Assembly (NCBI GenBank): GCA_027309555.1
Contig: DAIDCO010000007.1
Span: 1-50,475 of the forward strand
DNA: 50,475 bases
Reading direction: 5' to 3'
Origin: a bacterium
GTDB lineage: Archaea > Thermoplasmatota > Thermoplasmata > Lutacidiplasmatales > UBA184
The notes beneath the pieces are model-generated. The model made no database searches. It was not told the origin of the DNA and was given only the letters and a program-made list of their open reading frames with translations. Of this stretch, positions 35,882 through 45,359 are shown piece after piece (the first letter of the stretch is position 1; each line of letters opens with the position of its first letter). The position numbers were made by a program, and so were the translations under genes.

Positions 35882-36658
35882 TCACTCGTACGAGAGGTCC
35901 GAGCGCATGTACGATCGCACGGCGAGAAACAGGACCGCCCCGGTCTCCGCGAGGAGGACGAGGAGCTGGAACCCGTCGATCGCGGAGAAGGTGCCCAGAT
36001 ACGCTCCGCGTACCGCGTCCGAGACGTACGTGAGGGGATTCACCTCGAAGAGGATCCGGAGGGCGAGGGGAAGCCCGCTCGAAAGCGGGTAGAAGACCGT
36101 GCTCGCAAAGTTCACGACAAAGATCAGCAAGATCTGTACGCTGTTGTAGGCGGTGTTCGACTTCAACATCGCGGCAAGGAGCAGCATGAGGGCCCCGAAG
36201 AAGATCGAGCCGACCGTGATCGACCCGAAGATCACCGCGAGCGCGAGCGGTTGGATCGGGACGGACCCGAGGAGCGCGTCCGCGATCCCGAGCATGACGA
36301 GTGCGCCCCCCAGACCGAAGAGCAACGAGGTCAGCATGATGCCGAGGAGGTACTCGAGTCGCGTGAACGGGCCCGAGAGGAGCTGCGAGAGCATCCCCCA
36401 GCGTCGGTCGGCCCAGAGGATGCCGCCGCCGACCGTGCCCGCCATGACGACCTGGAACGCCATGATGCCGGGGGTGAGGAACGAGAGGTAGCTCGTGCCG
36501 GGTTGACTCGAGGACGCGAGGGACGCAAACCCGAAGCCGAAGAAGACGAGGTACATCCCGGGGAGCCCGATCAGGATGACCAGGCTCCCCGGGTCGGTGT
36601 TGACCGCCATATTGCGGTAGATGAGCCGCAGGAGGTTAGGCAGTGCCATGCGCGTCAC
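35882..36658 (-). CDS. ABC-2 family transporter permease
   Basis: 258 residues with six predicted membrane segments: LVILIGLPGMYLVFFGFGF, FLTPGIMAFQVVMAG, a cytosolic loop with DRRWGMLSQLLSGPFTR, then MLTSLLFGLGGALVML, VIFGSITVGSIFFGALMLL, LLIFVVNFASTVFYPL and LVLLAETGAVLFLAV. The ERRxGTLxxLLxxP-like loop (DRRWGMLSQLLSGP) and the NPLTYVSDAVRGAY motif near the C terminus are hallmarks of ABC-2 exporters (DrrB/NodJ type). Its start overlaps the ATPase stop by 14-23 nt, depending on ATG 36649 or 36658, so translation is coupled. Confidence 0.92.
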   Translation of the reverse strand: MTRMALPNLLRLIYRNMAVNTDPGSLVILIGLPGMYLVFFGFGFASLASSSQPGTSYLSFLTPGIMAFQVVMAGTVGGGILWADRRWGMLSQLLSGPFTRLEYLLGIMLTSLLFGLGGALVMLGIADALLGSVPIQPLALAVIFGSITVGSIFFGALMLLLAAMLKSNTAYNSVQILLIFVVNFASTVFYPLSSGLPLALRILFEVNPLTYVSDAVRGAYLGTFSAIDGFQLLVLLAETGAVLFLAVRSYMRSDLSYE

Positions 36659-37643
36659 CTCCGTGCTGCACCGAGCGGAGGAACACGTCCTCGAGCGTGT
36701 TGACCCGCACGTTCAGCCACTCCAGCTGAACCCCGAGCGACTGGGACAACGCGACGATCGTCGCGAGCGCCCCTCTCGGGTCGTCCGTCAGGATCACGGC
36801 CGAACCGCCGGTGGCCCGGACGGATCCCCGGCTCCCGAGCCCCTCGGTCAGCGACGAGAAGAACCGGGCGGCGCTCCCGTCGCCCACCGTGACCTCGATG
36901 GTCTTCTTCCCTCCGTAGAGCCGCTTCAGGTTCTCGAGGTCATCGAGGACGAGGATGCGGCCCTCGTCGATCACGGCGACCCGGTCGCAGAGGTAGTCCG
37001 CCTCCTCGAGGTTGTGGGTCGTGAAGACCACGGTGAGACCCCGACGCACCTCCTGGCGGATCGCATCGAGTAGCGTGCGTCGCATGATCACGTCGAGGCC
37101 GACCGTCGGTTCGTCGAGGAAGAGGATCTCCATGTCGTGCATGAACTCCCGGGCCACCTGGACCCGTCGTTTCTGACCTCCCGAGAGGTCGAACGCCCGT
37201 CGCTTGCGGACCTCTCCGAGGTCGAACTGCGCGAGGAGCTGCTCGCGGCGTCGCTTCCGTTCCGCGGTGGGGATCCCCCACAGAACGCCGTAGACGTCGA
37301 GATTCCCCTGGACCGTCGTGAAATCGAAGGACTCGCTCTGCTGGACCACCCCGATCCGACTTCGGATCTTTCGCCCGTCACGGGCCGGGTCCAAGCCCAG
37401 GATCCGTAGGGTCCCCGAGGTGGGGCGGATCAACGTCGTCATCGCCTTGATGAGCGTAGACTTCCCCGCGCCGTTCCGCCCGAGGAGCCCGAAGACCTCG
37501 CCGCGCCGTACAGTGAAGCTCACCCCGTCGAGTGCGAACCGCCGGCGGTCGTAGGTGTGCCGAAGGGCCTCCGCGAAGACGACGGGTTCCGTCGCACCGG
37601 AGTTCGCGACGGTCGAACGGGGGGCGAACAATGCTCGATGCAC
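36636..37643 (-). CDS. ABC-2 exporter ATP-binding protein (DrrA type)
   Basis: About 335 residues. Walker A GRNGAGKST, Q-loop VVQQSESFD, signature LSGGQKRR, Walker B ILFLDEPTVGLD, H-loop TTHN. A C-terminal accessory domain (IEVTVGDGSAARFF ... LNVRVNTLEDVFL) ends in the LEDVFL motif of DrrA-type ATPases that drive drug, lipid or polysaccharide export. Start uncertain: GTG 37643 is reported; a TTATGGG box (37656-37662) would place a leaderless start near 37631 (TTG). The gene follows the PQQ-propeller gene on the same strand after a 120-nt gap and overlaps its permease partner. Confidence 0.92.
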   Translation of the reverse strand: MHRALFAPRSTVANSGATEPVVFAEALRHTYDRRRFALDGVSFTVRRGEVFGLLGRNGAGKSTLIKAMTTLIRPTSGTLRILGLDPARDGRKIRSRIGVVQQSESFDFTTVQGNLDVYGVLWGIPTAERKRRREQLLAQFDLGEVRKRRAFDLSGGQKRRVQVAREFMHDMEILFLDEPTVGLDVIMRRTLLDAIRQEVRRGLTVVFTTHNLEEADYLCDRVAVIDEGRILVLDDLENLKRLYGGKKTIEVTVGDGSAARFFSSLTEGLGSRGSVRATGGSAVILTDDPRGALATIVALSQSLGVQLEWLNVRVNTLEDVFLRSVQHGGDAHGTA

Positions 37644-37763
37644 TTCGGTGCCCGCCCATAAGGGATGCGCACCGGTAGCGCTCGCTTCGGGGGACCACCG
37701 GGGCGGTCGCATCGAGCCGGTCGGCGAAGGTACGGGGCAGGCGAGGGGGGCCCGGACGGGCTA

Positions 37764-40700
37764 TTATTGCATGGGCAGGCCGTAGGGGGTGAAGACGTAG
37801 AGCCCCCCGTCGCCGGCGCCCACGATCACCGCATTGTCGGATACCGCGGCGGTGCCGTAGAGCGTCGGGCCGGCCTCGGCCAACCAAACGTTGTCGCCGC
37901 TCACGCGGAATCCGTTCAGCGTGCCTTGAGAGGACTCGGTGAAGACGAGGTCGTCCGTGGCCGACACCCCGGTGACGGGGCCCGCGGTATGGTACGTCCA
38001 GAGGACCGAGCCGTTCGATGGCGCGATCGCGTAGAGGTCCCCATTCCCACTTCCGACGAACAGCACTCCTCCCTGGAGCGCGGAGGTGGCGCTCGGCGCT
38101 CCGTGGAGGGAAACGGCCCACTGGGTCGCCCCCGTACTCTCCGTAAGCGCATACTCCTCTCCGGCGGCCGAACCGACGTAGAGGAGTCCTCTCGATAGGA
38201 TCGGGGCACCGTCGACCGCCGCCGAGAGCTGGCGCGACCACGCCTCGCTACCGGGCGCGGTTCCCCCGGTGAAGAAAGCGGCGATGTGGCCCGAGGTATC
38301 ACCGATGACCACGACGCCTCGGCTCGAATCCACGACCGGGGAAGCGACCACCGCCGCTCCCATCGAAGCGGTCCAGAGCACGCCTCCCGAGCTACCGGCG
38401 AGGGCGTAGAGGCGTCCGTCGTCCGAACCGACGTAGACGGTTCCGTTCACCTCGGTCGGTGACGAGACCACGGCACCGCCGGTCGCCGTCTTCCACAGGA
38501 GCCCGCCCGTCGAGAGGTCGAAGGCGTAGACGTATCCGTCCGACGATCCCACCACGAGTCGTCCGCCCGCGAGGTCGAGATACGGAGAGGAGTTGACCGC
38601 GCCGGAGGTCGTGGCCTCCCACGCGAGACGTCCGGTGTCCGTGCTCACGGCCTCCACGAGACCGGTCGTGGTCCCGAAGTAGGCGACCTTGTTCGCGACC
38701 GCGGGAGAGGAGGCGATCGGAGCGCCGGAGTCGAGGACGAAACTGGGGACCATCCGGTAGATCTTATCAGGGACCTCCTCGCTGCTCAGCACCACGTCAT
38801 TGGGGAGGGCGCTCGTCCGCGCCGGGTTTTCCCCCAACTGGGTCCACGGGGAGGTCACGTACACCCCCGCCGTGGCCTCCAGTCCGGAGTGCTCGCCCAC
38901 CGCGGTCAAGGCGGTAAGCCCGTAGGGAAACCGCGGCGGTAGCTGTATCAGCGTCGTCGCGAACGCGCCGGACGAGCCGGTCGTGACATTGGCGAGCACG
39001 ACGCCCGGAAGGCTCAGCTGAACGGTCTCCTCCGCTCCGAAACCCTGTCCGCTCACATTGAGCCGCGCGGTCGGGGAGCCCCAGGTCACCGGGAGGGCCA
39101 GCCGAGGGCCGCTCGCGACCGGCAGGATCGTTGTGGCCGCGTTCGCGCCCTGTGGATCGACCACCCCGCTCTGGTCTTGGGCCCGGGCCAGCACCTGCCA
39201 GACCGCGCCTGCACGGCCGACCGGCACGCGAAGGTTCCACTGCCCCGCGGACGAAACGTACACGCGGTTCCAGGCAAGTCCCGGCTGCCACTTCGAGAGG
39301 GCGGAGTTCCACCAGGGTCCCGTGCCGCCGTCCGCTTGGACCGCGACGAGGGCGTGCGGAGAGGGTCCGGTCGTGACCGCCGTTCCGGCGAGGGGGACGA
39401 GGGCGGTCGTCGACGTCGCCGAGTTCGGATTCTTCAAGGTCGAGCCGTCCGTGGGTCGGGTGATGGTCGTCCGCGGGTACACGGGGGCGTTCACGCCACC
39501 GATCCCGAAGCTGTAGAGGAATCCGTCGCTCGAGGGGATCACGATTCGGCCCCCGGAGTCGGCCGGAGATGCCATGATGTATCCGTGGGTCGGGAAGGAG
39601 TAGAGCAGGCTCCCGTCCGAGAGGCGGAGGACGCGGACGCTTCCGTTCATGTCCCCGTACACTACCACTTGCTGCCCGGGCGGACCCGCGATCAAGGGTG
39701 AGGAGATGATCTCCGTGTCGGGACCGACGGTCTTCGCCGAGTCCCATATCTCGGTCCCGCGGACGGCGTCAACCGCCATCACTCCCGTGCCGGTCCCGAA
39801 GACGAGGGACGTCCCCGACAGTGCGGCGGCCGACCGCCCCCCATTGTACGCGGAGGGGGTGGTGGCGGCGGCGAAGTTGAACGTCCACTCGGTGGCGCCC
39901 GTCGTGAGATCGATGGCGTAGAGGATCCCGTCCAGGCCCGGATAGTACGCTCGTCCGTCGGCCAATCCGTTCGCTCCGGGGGGCGAGAGCGTGATGCCGG
40001 CGCCGACGTCGTCGGACTGCGGGTGCAGGTTGCGGTTCGACCATACCGTGGCCCCGGTCCGAGCATCCAGGGCATAGACGGTCGAATCCGGGTTCGCGCT
40101 TCCCGCCAGTACCAGAGGCTCCCCCGTCGCATCGACCGCGAACGAAGTGGGGTTCCAGCTGCCGGACTCTTGCGCGTAGGGGATGACCGACCACTCGACC
40201 TTGCAGGTGGACTCGTTGATGGCCATGATCGGGCCCGACTCGATGCCGTTATCCTGCACTCCGAGGAAGACCGCCGCTCGGCCGCCGGGGGGCGTCGCGA
40301 CCGTGGGACTCGAGAGGTCGGTGCCCGTACCCAGGGAAAGTTGGCACAGCACGACTCCGGTCAACGCGTCGACTTTGTAGAGGCGACCGGAAACGTACGT
40401 ACCCACCCACAGATCGTGCTGGTAGACGGTCGGGCTCCCCAGAATCGGCACCCCGAGGCTGTCCGACCAGACGATCGCGCCGTTCTGCGCGTTGAGCGCC
40501 TCGAGGTATCCGCTCGTCGTTCCCTCGTAGACGAGCGTTGCCTTGAGCGTAGCGTCGTATCCCGTGACCGGGGAACTTACGGCCGGAGACCCCATCGGCG
40601 CCATCCAGCGAAGGCCAAGGCGAGTCGCGTTGGTCGCGGAGATCGCGAGATCGCCCGTGACTCCCGAGAGGGTCGGATCGCCGTGGAACGTCCTCCAGCT

Positions 40701-40952
40701 CACCGAGGACGAAGTCAGCGCCGGGCTCAGCGGCGCCGCGGTCGGTCCCGCGGCGGGGACTGCCCCACCGGGCACCGGTACCCCGGGCAGCGCCAGAATC
40801 AGAGCCAGGACGACGGCAGCGGAAAGGGCGAACCATGAGCGACGGGTCGAAAACAGGTCCGAAGTCCGCGGAAAGCGGCCGAAACATCGCGTCCAAGATC
40901 GGACGCGGGGCGCGCCTCGAGGAGTCTGCGGTCCGGCCGACGAGGGACTCAC
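37764..40952 (-). CDS. PQQ-type beta-propeller surface protein
   Basis: 1062 residues: signal peptide (WFALSAAVVLALILALPGVPVPGG), then two blocks of PQQ/pyrrolo-quinoline-type propeller repeats separated by a central beta-sandwich region (about 560-730; GFGAEETVQLSLPGVVLANV is Ig-like). Repeats follow the pattern SSPTVxxxxVYVGSxDGxLYALxxxTGxxxW many times, for example VVGSSDGYVYAFDLSTGGLLW. No C-terminal anchor, so probably secreted or loosely attached. No PQQ-dehydrogenase catalytic residues are evident; a structural or binding role is more likely. GTG 40952 is chosen because the TTTTATT box lies 20-26 nt upstream; the frame runs further upstream but through promoter sequence. Confidence 0.82.
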   Translation of the reverse strand: MSPSSAGPQTPRGAPRVRSWTRCFGRFPRTSDLFSTRRSWFALSAAVVLALILALPGVPVPGGAVPAAGPTAAPLSPALTSSSVSWRTFHGDPTLSGVTGDLAISATNATRLGLRWMAPMGSPAVSSPVTGYDATLKATLVYEGTTSGYLEALNAQNGAIVWSDSLGVPILGSPTVYQHDLWVGTYVSGRLYKVDALTGVVLCQLSLGTGTDLSSPTVATPPGGRAAVFLGVQDNGIESGPIMAINESTCKVEWSVIPYAQESGSWNPTSFAVDATGEPLVLAGSANPDSTVYALDARTGATVWSNRNLHPQSDDVGAGITLSPPGANGLADGRAYYPGLDGILYAIDLTTGATEWTFNFAAATTPSAYNGGRSAAALSGTSLVFGTGTGVMAVDAVRGTEIWDSAKTVGPDTEIISSPLIAGPPGQQVVVYGDMNGSVRVLRLSDGSLLYSFPTHGYIMASPADSGGRIVIPSSDGFLYSFGIGGVNAPVYPRTTITRPTDGSTLKNPNSATSTTALVPLAGTAVTTGPSPHALVAVQADGGTGPWWNSALSKWQPGLAWNRVYVSSAGQWNLRVPVGRAGAVWQVLARAQDQSGVVDPQGANAATTILPVASGPRLALPVTWGSPTARLNVSGQGFGAEETVQLSLPGVVLANVTTGSSGAFATTLIQLPPRFPYGLTALTAVGEHSGLEATAGVYVTSPWTQLGENPARTSALPNDVVLSSEEVPDKIYRMVPSFVLDSGAPIASSPAVANKVAYFGTTTGLVEAVSTDTGRLAWEATTSGAVNSSPYLDLAGGRLVVGSSDGYVYAFDLSTGGLLWKTATGGAVVSSPTEVNGTVYVGSDDGRLYALAGSSGGVLWTASMGAAVVASPVVDSSRGVVVIGDTSGHIAAFFTGGTAPGSEAWSRQLSAAVDGAPILSRGLLYVGSAAGEEYALTESTGATQWAVSLHGAPSATSALQGGVLFVGSGNGDLYAIAPSNGSVLWTYHTAGPVTGVSATDDLVFTESSQGTLNGFRVSGDNVWLAEAGPTLYGTAAVSDNAVIVGAGDGGLYVFTPYGLPMQ

Positions 40953-40971
40953 GCCACCGGATGGGACCGTC

Positions 40972-40978
40972 AATAAAA
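40972..40978 (-). promoter_or_regulatory. TATA-like box of the PQQ-propeller gene
   Basis: TTTTATT on the minus strand, centred 23 nt before GTG 40952, a leaderless spacing that decides the start. Confidence 0.5.
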
Positions 40979-40996
40979 GCCCGTAGGGTGCCCCGG

Positions 40997-41713
40997 TTAC
41001 GTCCCCGGCCCGCCGGTCGCTCGCCGGCCGGTTGGCAACGGCCGCCGCGGGGGCCGTCCAACCCGCGGGGTGACCCCCCGTGCGGCCGGGTGGCCGCCGG
41101 CCACCGCGGTCGGGTTCTTCTGGCGGCGCTCGACACGGTATGGGGGGCTCCCCCCGACGACCGTCCGACCGAGCGTGACGCTCCCGAGATTGAACCCACC
41201 GAAGAGGGAGCTCAGCGAAGCGCTGGTCCAGAGCCCTCCGGCACTGCCCGACTTCTGGACGGTGACGGAAGCTTGGGCCTGCGCCTGGTGGTCCGCCCGG
41301 TCGGTCACCGTCAGGGTCACGACCTCGAAGCAGGAAAGGCCGCAACTGGTGTTGTAGACGTGCAGTGGGGGGCTTGCCCCGAGGTACGTCGAGCCGTCTC
41401 CGAGGCCCCAGACCCAACTCGTGATCTTCGAGGAATCATCGACGGAGGTTTCGAGGGGCGTCAGCGTGTAATCCTGCGAGGTTTAGGTGAACGAGGCGAG
41501 CGAACCCGAGCTGCCGCTCGAGCTCCCATTCCCGTAGTGCGACTGCTGCGACAGCACGAACGAGGAGAGGTCGCGAAGGATGTCGTGGGCCGTGACACAG
41601 GTAACGCCCAGCAGGCATACTCCCACGACGATCAACGCGACTCCGAACCAGAGCCCGACCGTCTCGGAAGCCACGGCTTCCCCCTGTTCCGGGGGCGTGC
41701 GCCGGTGGGCCAT
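40997..41713 (-). pseudogene. Membrane-anchored PKD-domain protein split by in-frame TAA
   Basis: From ATG 41713 the frame gives a 76-residue protein with one membrane segment (GLWFGVALIVVGVCLLGVTCV), ending GSSGSLASFT then TAA at 41483-41485. The same frame continues with a clear PKD domain: YTLTPLETSVDDSSKITSWV, then WGLGDGSTYLG, HVYNTSCGLSCFEVVTLTV and QAQASVTV, before a basic end at 40997. The stop falls inside the first PKD strand (LASFT-stop-TSQDYT), so the natural protein was probably continuous. Explanations are a nonsense mutation, a sequencing error or readthrough. It lies 27 nt after the YVTN gene's stop, in the same direction. Confidence 0.6.
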
Positions 41714-41740
41714 GGCCGGCCGTCTGTAAGAACCCGCGGG

Positions 41741-43663
41741 TCAGCCCGGAGGGATGGCGAAGCGATAGACCGCGTTGTTGTAGAGGAAATCGCTGGCGAA
41801 GAGGTAGCCCGACTGGGCGTCCTCCGCAACGAAGTAGGGAGTCCGATCCGAGAACAGCGTGACCAGGTTGGCGAGCGAGCTGGTCGCGAACGCATAGATC
41901 GCGTTGCTCGCCGGGTCGGCGACGTACAGGGTCCCCGCGAGGACGGTCAGGCTCGTGGGGTTCCCGCCAACCCCCAACGATCCGGCCGATTGGCCGGTCG
42001 TCAGGTTGACCACGCTCACGTTACCCGACCCGAAATTCGCTACGAAGAGGTCCCCGTCGGCGATGGCCAGTTGGTCGGGCCCCGCACCGACGGGATAGGT
42101 GCCGAGCACGGTGTGGCTGGAGACCCGGACAATGGACACGTCGCTCGAGTAGGAGTTCGCAACGTACGCGGTTCCGCCGCTCGCGACGACACCCTGCGGT
42201 CCGTGACCGACCGCGACCGTGGCGACTACCAGATTGCTTCGGTCGTCGATAACGCTCAGTGTGTTGGAGGCGAAATTGGCCACGAGGAGCGCATGATCCG
42301 CCGGATCGTAGGTGATCCCCTCCGGCTGGCTTCCCACGGTGACGGTCGCGACAACGTGGAACGTGGTGGAGTTGATCGCGGTGACCTGAGCAGCCAGCGA
42401 ATCGCTGAGGTAGACGGTATGCGTGCTGGAATCGTACGCGAGCTCGTACGGCCCGGAACCGACGCCGATCGTGTGGATCACTTTGTTCGTGGCCTCTGAG
42501 ACCACGGCTACTTGGCCCGCTCCATATCGGGCGATGAGCTCCGAACCGGTGGGCGTAGTGACGATACCCGAAGGATCCCCCGTGAAGAGCTTCTGAACGG
42601 ATGCGAGCCCGATGCCGTTGATGTCGTAAATGGCGTTGTTGCCATAGTCCGGAACGTACATGGCCCCGTTATACCCATCGTAGAACGGAACCTGGGGATT
42701 GCTGATGTAGTTGATCGTACTGACGAGGGTCGAACCCCGGTAGACCTCCGCCCCCGCGCCGTACTCCCCCGTCGTAACGATTACCCCGGTGACCGGGTAG
42801 TATCCCACGAAGAAATTGTCGCAGCCGTTAGAGATGAAGAACCGGTGAACGAGCGAGAGTCCGGAAACCTCGCTCAGAGCCCCGCAACTGTTGCCGCCAT
42901 AACCAGAAAAATCATCGGTGTAGATGAGGGAGTTGGACGAGTCGTACGCGATCCCCACCGGATCGTTCCCCACTGTGACAGTCCCCGCGATCGTCGCATC
43001 GGTGGCGTGCAGGGCGACGACCCGATTACAGTTCGCCAGAGTCACGTAGACGAGCGCGTCACTCGGGTCATACGCCATCTCTTGTGGGCTGCAGCCATTG
43101 CCCAGGGCGACTCGTCCCAAAATCGCATACGTGGAGGGTGAGAGAACCGTCAGGTTCGAATCTCCGGTGGTAGCATAGATGCGATTCGACACGGGGTCGT
43201 AGAGCACCCAATCCGGGTTCGGGCCCACCGAAATGGACGCTTTCACCTTCAACCCGTGCACCACCGTGAGATTGCTCCCTCCGGAGTTCGCGACGTAGAC
43301 GTCGTGCGTGATCGGGTCGATCGCGATCCCCAAGGGGGCCACGCCGACCGCAACACTCGCGAGGACTTGCCCGGCGTTGGAGTATATCGCCACCGAGTTG
43401 CTGCCCCATTCTGAGACAAAGATATGGCCAGAGCTCGGGTCCACAACCCCATCATAGGGGTTCAGCGGCTGAATGATCGTGCCCGACTGGGTCAGGGGAG
43501 AGTACGATGGAGACGACGAGTGCGGGCCGCTCGATCCTGAGACGGAGGAGAGGAGAGTGGCGGGATTCCCACCCATGATCGCCAGCAGGAGGACGGCGAC
43601 CCCCATCGCCAGCAGCCCAGAATGTCGTCGAGAGGTAGCCCTCAGTGGGCCCTTCGCGCTCAT
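41741..43663 (-). CDS. YVTN-family beta-propeller surface protein
   Basis: 640 residues. Signal peptide (LLAMGVAVLLLAIMGG) and then many repeats of about 40-45 residues of the YVTN/YncE type, pattern GxxPxGIAYDxxNxxIYVxNxxSxxVSVIxxxxxxVxxTVxVG; for instance IAIDPITHDVYVANSGGSNL and LLVANFASNTLSVI. The repeats could close two seven-bladed propellers. No C-terminal anchor, so it is secreted. Function unknown; such propellers are common envelope proteins in archaea. ATG 43663 follows an ACTAAATT box by about 28 nt, which fits a leaderless start and removes an upstream in-frame extension. Confidence 0.85.
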   Translation of the reverse strand: MSAKGPLRATSRRHSGLLAMGVAVLLLAIMGGNPATLLSSVSGSSGPHSSSPSYSPLTQSGTIIQPLNPYDGVVDPSSGHIFVSEWGSNSVAIYSNAGQVLASVAVGVAPLGIAIDPITHDVYVANSGGSNLTVVHGLKVKASISVGPNPDWVLYDPVSNRIYATTGDSNLTVLSPSTYAILGRVALGNGCSPQEMAYDPSDALVYVTLANCNRVVALHATDATIAGTVTVGNDPVGIAYDSSNSLIYTDDFSGYGGNSCGALSEVSGLSLVHRFFISNGCDNFFVGYYPVTGVIVTTGEYGAGAEVYRGSTLVSTINYISNPQVPFYDGYNGAMYVPDYGNNAIYDINGIGLASVQKLFTGDPSGIVTTPTGSELIARYGAGQVAVVSEATNKVIHTIGVGSGPYELAYDSSTHTVYLSDSLAAQVTAINSTTFHVVATVTVGSQPEGITYDPADHALLVANFASNTLSVIDDRSNLVVATVAVGHGPQGVVASGGTAYVANSYSSDVSIVRVSSHTVLGTYPVGAGPDQLAIADGDLFVANFGSGNVSVVNLTTGQSAGSLGVGGNPTSLTVLAGTLYVADPASNAIYAFATSSLANLVTLFSDRTPYFVAEDAQSGYLFASDFLYNNAVYRFAIPPG

Positions 43664-43687
43664 CGACCCGGTTCGCCGGTTGCCCGA

Positions 43688-43695
43688 ATTTAGTG
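43688..43695 (-). promoter_or_regulatory. TATA-like box of the YVTN-propeller gene
   Basis: ACTAAATT on the minus strand, about 28 nt before ATG 43663. A plus-strand TCTTTAGC (43835-43842) serves the divergent GT-C-like gene. Confidence 0.45.
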
Positions 43696-43852
43696 GTAGG
43701 AGAAGAACCTTCGCATCTCTCTTTCGACGTAACACGGAGGCAGATACCGGCGGGTACGCGTATTCCATCGAAACGGCGTTGGAGGTCCTCCACTCGCCCC
43801 GAACGCGATCTCCTCCGGGGCGAGCCGGGAGGCGTCTTTAGCCTCCCGAAGC

Positions 43853-44842
43853 GTGGCGGGCCCCGCCGTGCTCCGAGGAGCCACCACCGTCAGCGCCCTA
43901 AGGTGGGCGATCGTCGCCGTAGCGGCCGTCGCTCCGGTGCTGCTCTGGCTGAGCTTCATCAGTGCGCCGGTGTTTCCGTACGCCGACCTCGCGGTGGCGC
44001 TCTCGCCCCTGGTGCCCGCAGGGCTGGTGGTGCGCTGGAAGCTCGATCGACGGACGGCCTTTCGGCTGTTGTTCGGGGTCGCCGCAGCGTTCGCGCTGCT
44101 GGCGGTCGTCACGGGCTTTGGCAATGGATTGACAGACGAACGATGGTCCCTACCGGCGGATGGGTCGCTGTTGTGGCACGGTCTGAATCCGTACTCGACT
44201 CTTCACTACGTCTACAGTCCGCAAACCGGGAAGCTCCAGAATGTGGAGTACATGTGGGAGTTTCCCCTGACCGCGGTCTTCGCGTGGCCCTTCGCCGATT
44301 ACGCCGTGCCGATGCTGCTCTGTTGGATCGGGATGTGTTGGGTCTTGCGCAGTCGCTTCGCCGGACTCTTCGTCGCCACTCCGTTCGTCGCGCTGCTCGC
44401 GGTCAACGGATTCGGCGATCTGGCGCCCCTCTTGCTTCTGAGCCTCGCGTACTCGTACTCGGCAAAGGGATGGTGGGCGGAGTATCTGGCCGCCGGCTTC
44501 AAACAGTTTGCCTCCGCCGTGGCCGTGGTGCGTCGACTGCTCAAACGGGACTGGCGGGGTGCTGCCGCGCTGACGGGATTCCTCATCGCCCTGTGCCTCC
44601 CGTTCTTTCTTTGGGACCCGAGCGCATTCACGTGCGAGGCCCTCACGTTCCAGATCCCGCCAGGGTGCCCCACGCAGCCGTTCCAACCGCATGGTTACGC
44701 TGCCTGGTGGGGACTGTTCGACATCAACTATGCCTTGTGGGTCGGATGGGTCGTGGCCATGTGGCCTCGGGGGCTCCTCGACGTCACGAGGGAGTGCGCC
44801 GCTCGAATGCGGAGACGGCACCTACACCGTTCCTTACGATGA
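43853..44842 (+). CDS. Multi-pass membrane protein, GT-C glycosyltransferase-like
   Basis: 329 residues with about eight hydrophobic segments. The loop after the third contains WHGLNPYSTLHY, similar to the G-x-NPY motif seen in polyprenol-phosphate-sugar dependent GT-C transferases (GT87-like), followed by EFPLTAVFAWPF. It may add a sugar to an envelope glycan outside the membrane using a lipid-linked donor, in line with the nearby polysaccharide genes, but the catalytic acidic residue typical of GT-C is not secure. The C terminus is Arg-rich and cytosolic. Start GTG 43853, or GTG 43868 which is 30 nt from the TATA-like box. Confidence 0.62.
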   Translation: MAGPAVLRGATTVSALRWAIVAVAAVAPVLLWLSFISAPVFPYADLAVALSPLVPAGLVVRWKLDRRTAFRLLFGVAAAFALLAVVTGFGNGLTDERWSLPADGSLLWHGLNPYSTLHYVYSPQTGKLQNVEYMWEFPLTAVFAWPFADYAVPMLLCWIGMCWVLRSRFAGLFVATPFVALLAVNGFGDLAPLLLLSLAYSYSAKGWWAEYLAAGFKQFASAVAVVRRLLKRDWRGAAALTGFLIALCLPFFLWDPSAFTCEALTFQIPPGCPTQPFQPHGYAAWWGLFDINYALWVGWVVAMWPRGLLDVTRECAARMRRRHLHRSLR

Positions 44843-45038
44843 CGACAGGGCCACCCCGCGGCTAGACACTGCAGCCCTGGTGGACGAGGGACTCGAGTAT
44901 CGCGGAGAGAAGGGTCGAAGCCCGGACCCCCACTCGTCGCCGATACCGGCAGGCAGCGGATAGGCACCAAAATCGCCGGGTGAGAGGGAAACCCGCGCAG
45001 AAAGGAATGATTAATCTCGGGATCCCCTGCCGAGACTC
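44843..45038 (+). promoter_or_regulatory. Intergenic region with GATTAATC promoter box
   Basis: 196 bases with no gene. GATTAATC (45009-45016) is centred about 27 nt before ATG 45039, a leaderless promoter spacing. Confidence 0.45.
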
Positions 45039-45359
45039 ATGCCCCAGTACGCCATCATCGGACGGCACGAAGCGAACGGGTGCCCGATGACCAGCAAAGG
45101 TGCGAGAGAGGCGGCGATGAAGGCCTACGCCGGCCTCGAGAAGATGCTTTCGACGCACAAGGCGAAGCTCGTTCTCGATCTTCATCTGGACCCGAATCAC
45201 AAGGCCTTCATGCTATTCGAGGCTCCGAGCGCCGAAGCGGTTCGCGACGTGGTCATGATGTCCGGGTTGGGCTCTTTCCTCGACTGTGACTTTCACCTCG
45301 TCACGTCGATCCCGGATACGCTGAAGCTCTTGGGCAACTTCCCCATCCTCTACCCCTAG
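45039..45359 (+). CDS. Small alpha/beta protein, possible dimeric ferredoxin-like fold
   Basis: 106 residues with the order beta (QYAIIGRHE), helix (REAAMKAYAGLEKMLSTH), beta (KLVLDLHL), beta (KAFMLFEA), helix (AEAVRDVVMMSGL) and beta (CDFHLVTSI). This matches small dimeric alpha/beta-barrel proteins such as DUF3303-like or muconolactone-isomerase-like families, which bind small molecules or help enzymes. Two cysteines (C15, in EANGCP, and the one in FLDCDF) are present but no clear metal motif. Monocistronic with its own promoter. The start ATG 45039 is supported by the TATA spacing. Confidence 0.7.
   Translation: MPQYAIIGRHEANGCPMTSKGAREAAMKAYAGLEKMLSTHKAKLVLDLHLDPNHKAFMLFEAPSAEAVRDVVMMSGLGSFLDCDFHLVTSIPDTLKLLGNFPILYP

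Noticed and set aside
40953..41417. Upstream extension of the PQQ-propeller frame
   Set aside because: It would run through the TATA box and antisense to the PKD frame; GTG 40952 has proper promoter spacing and precedes the signal peptide.
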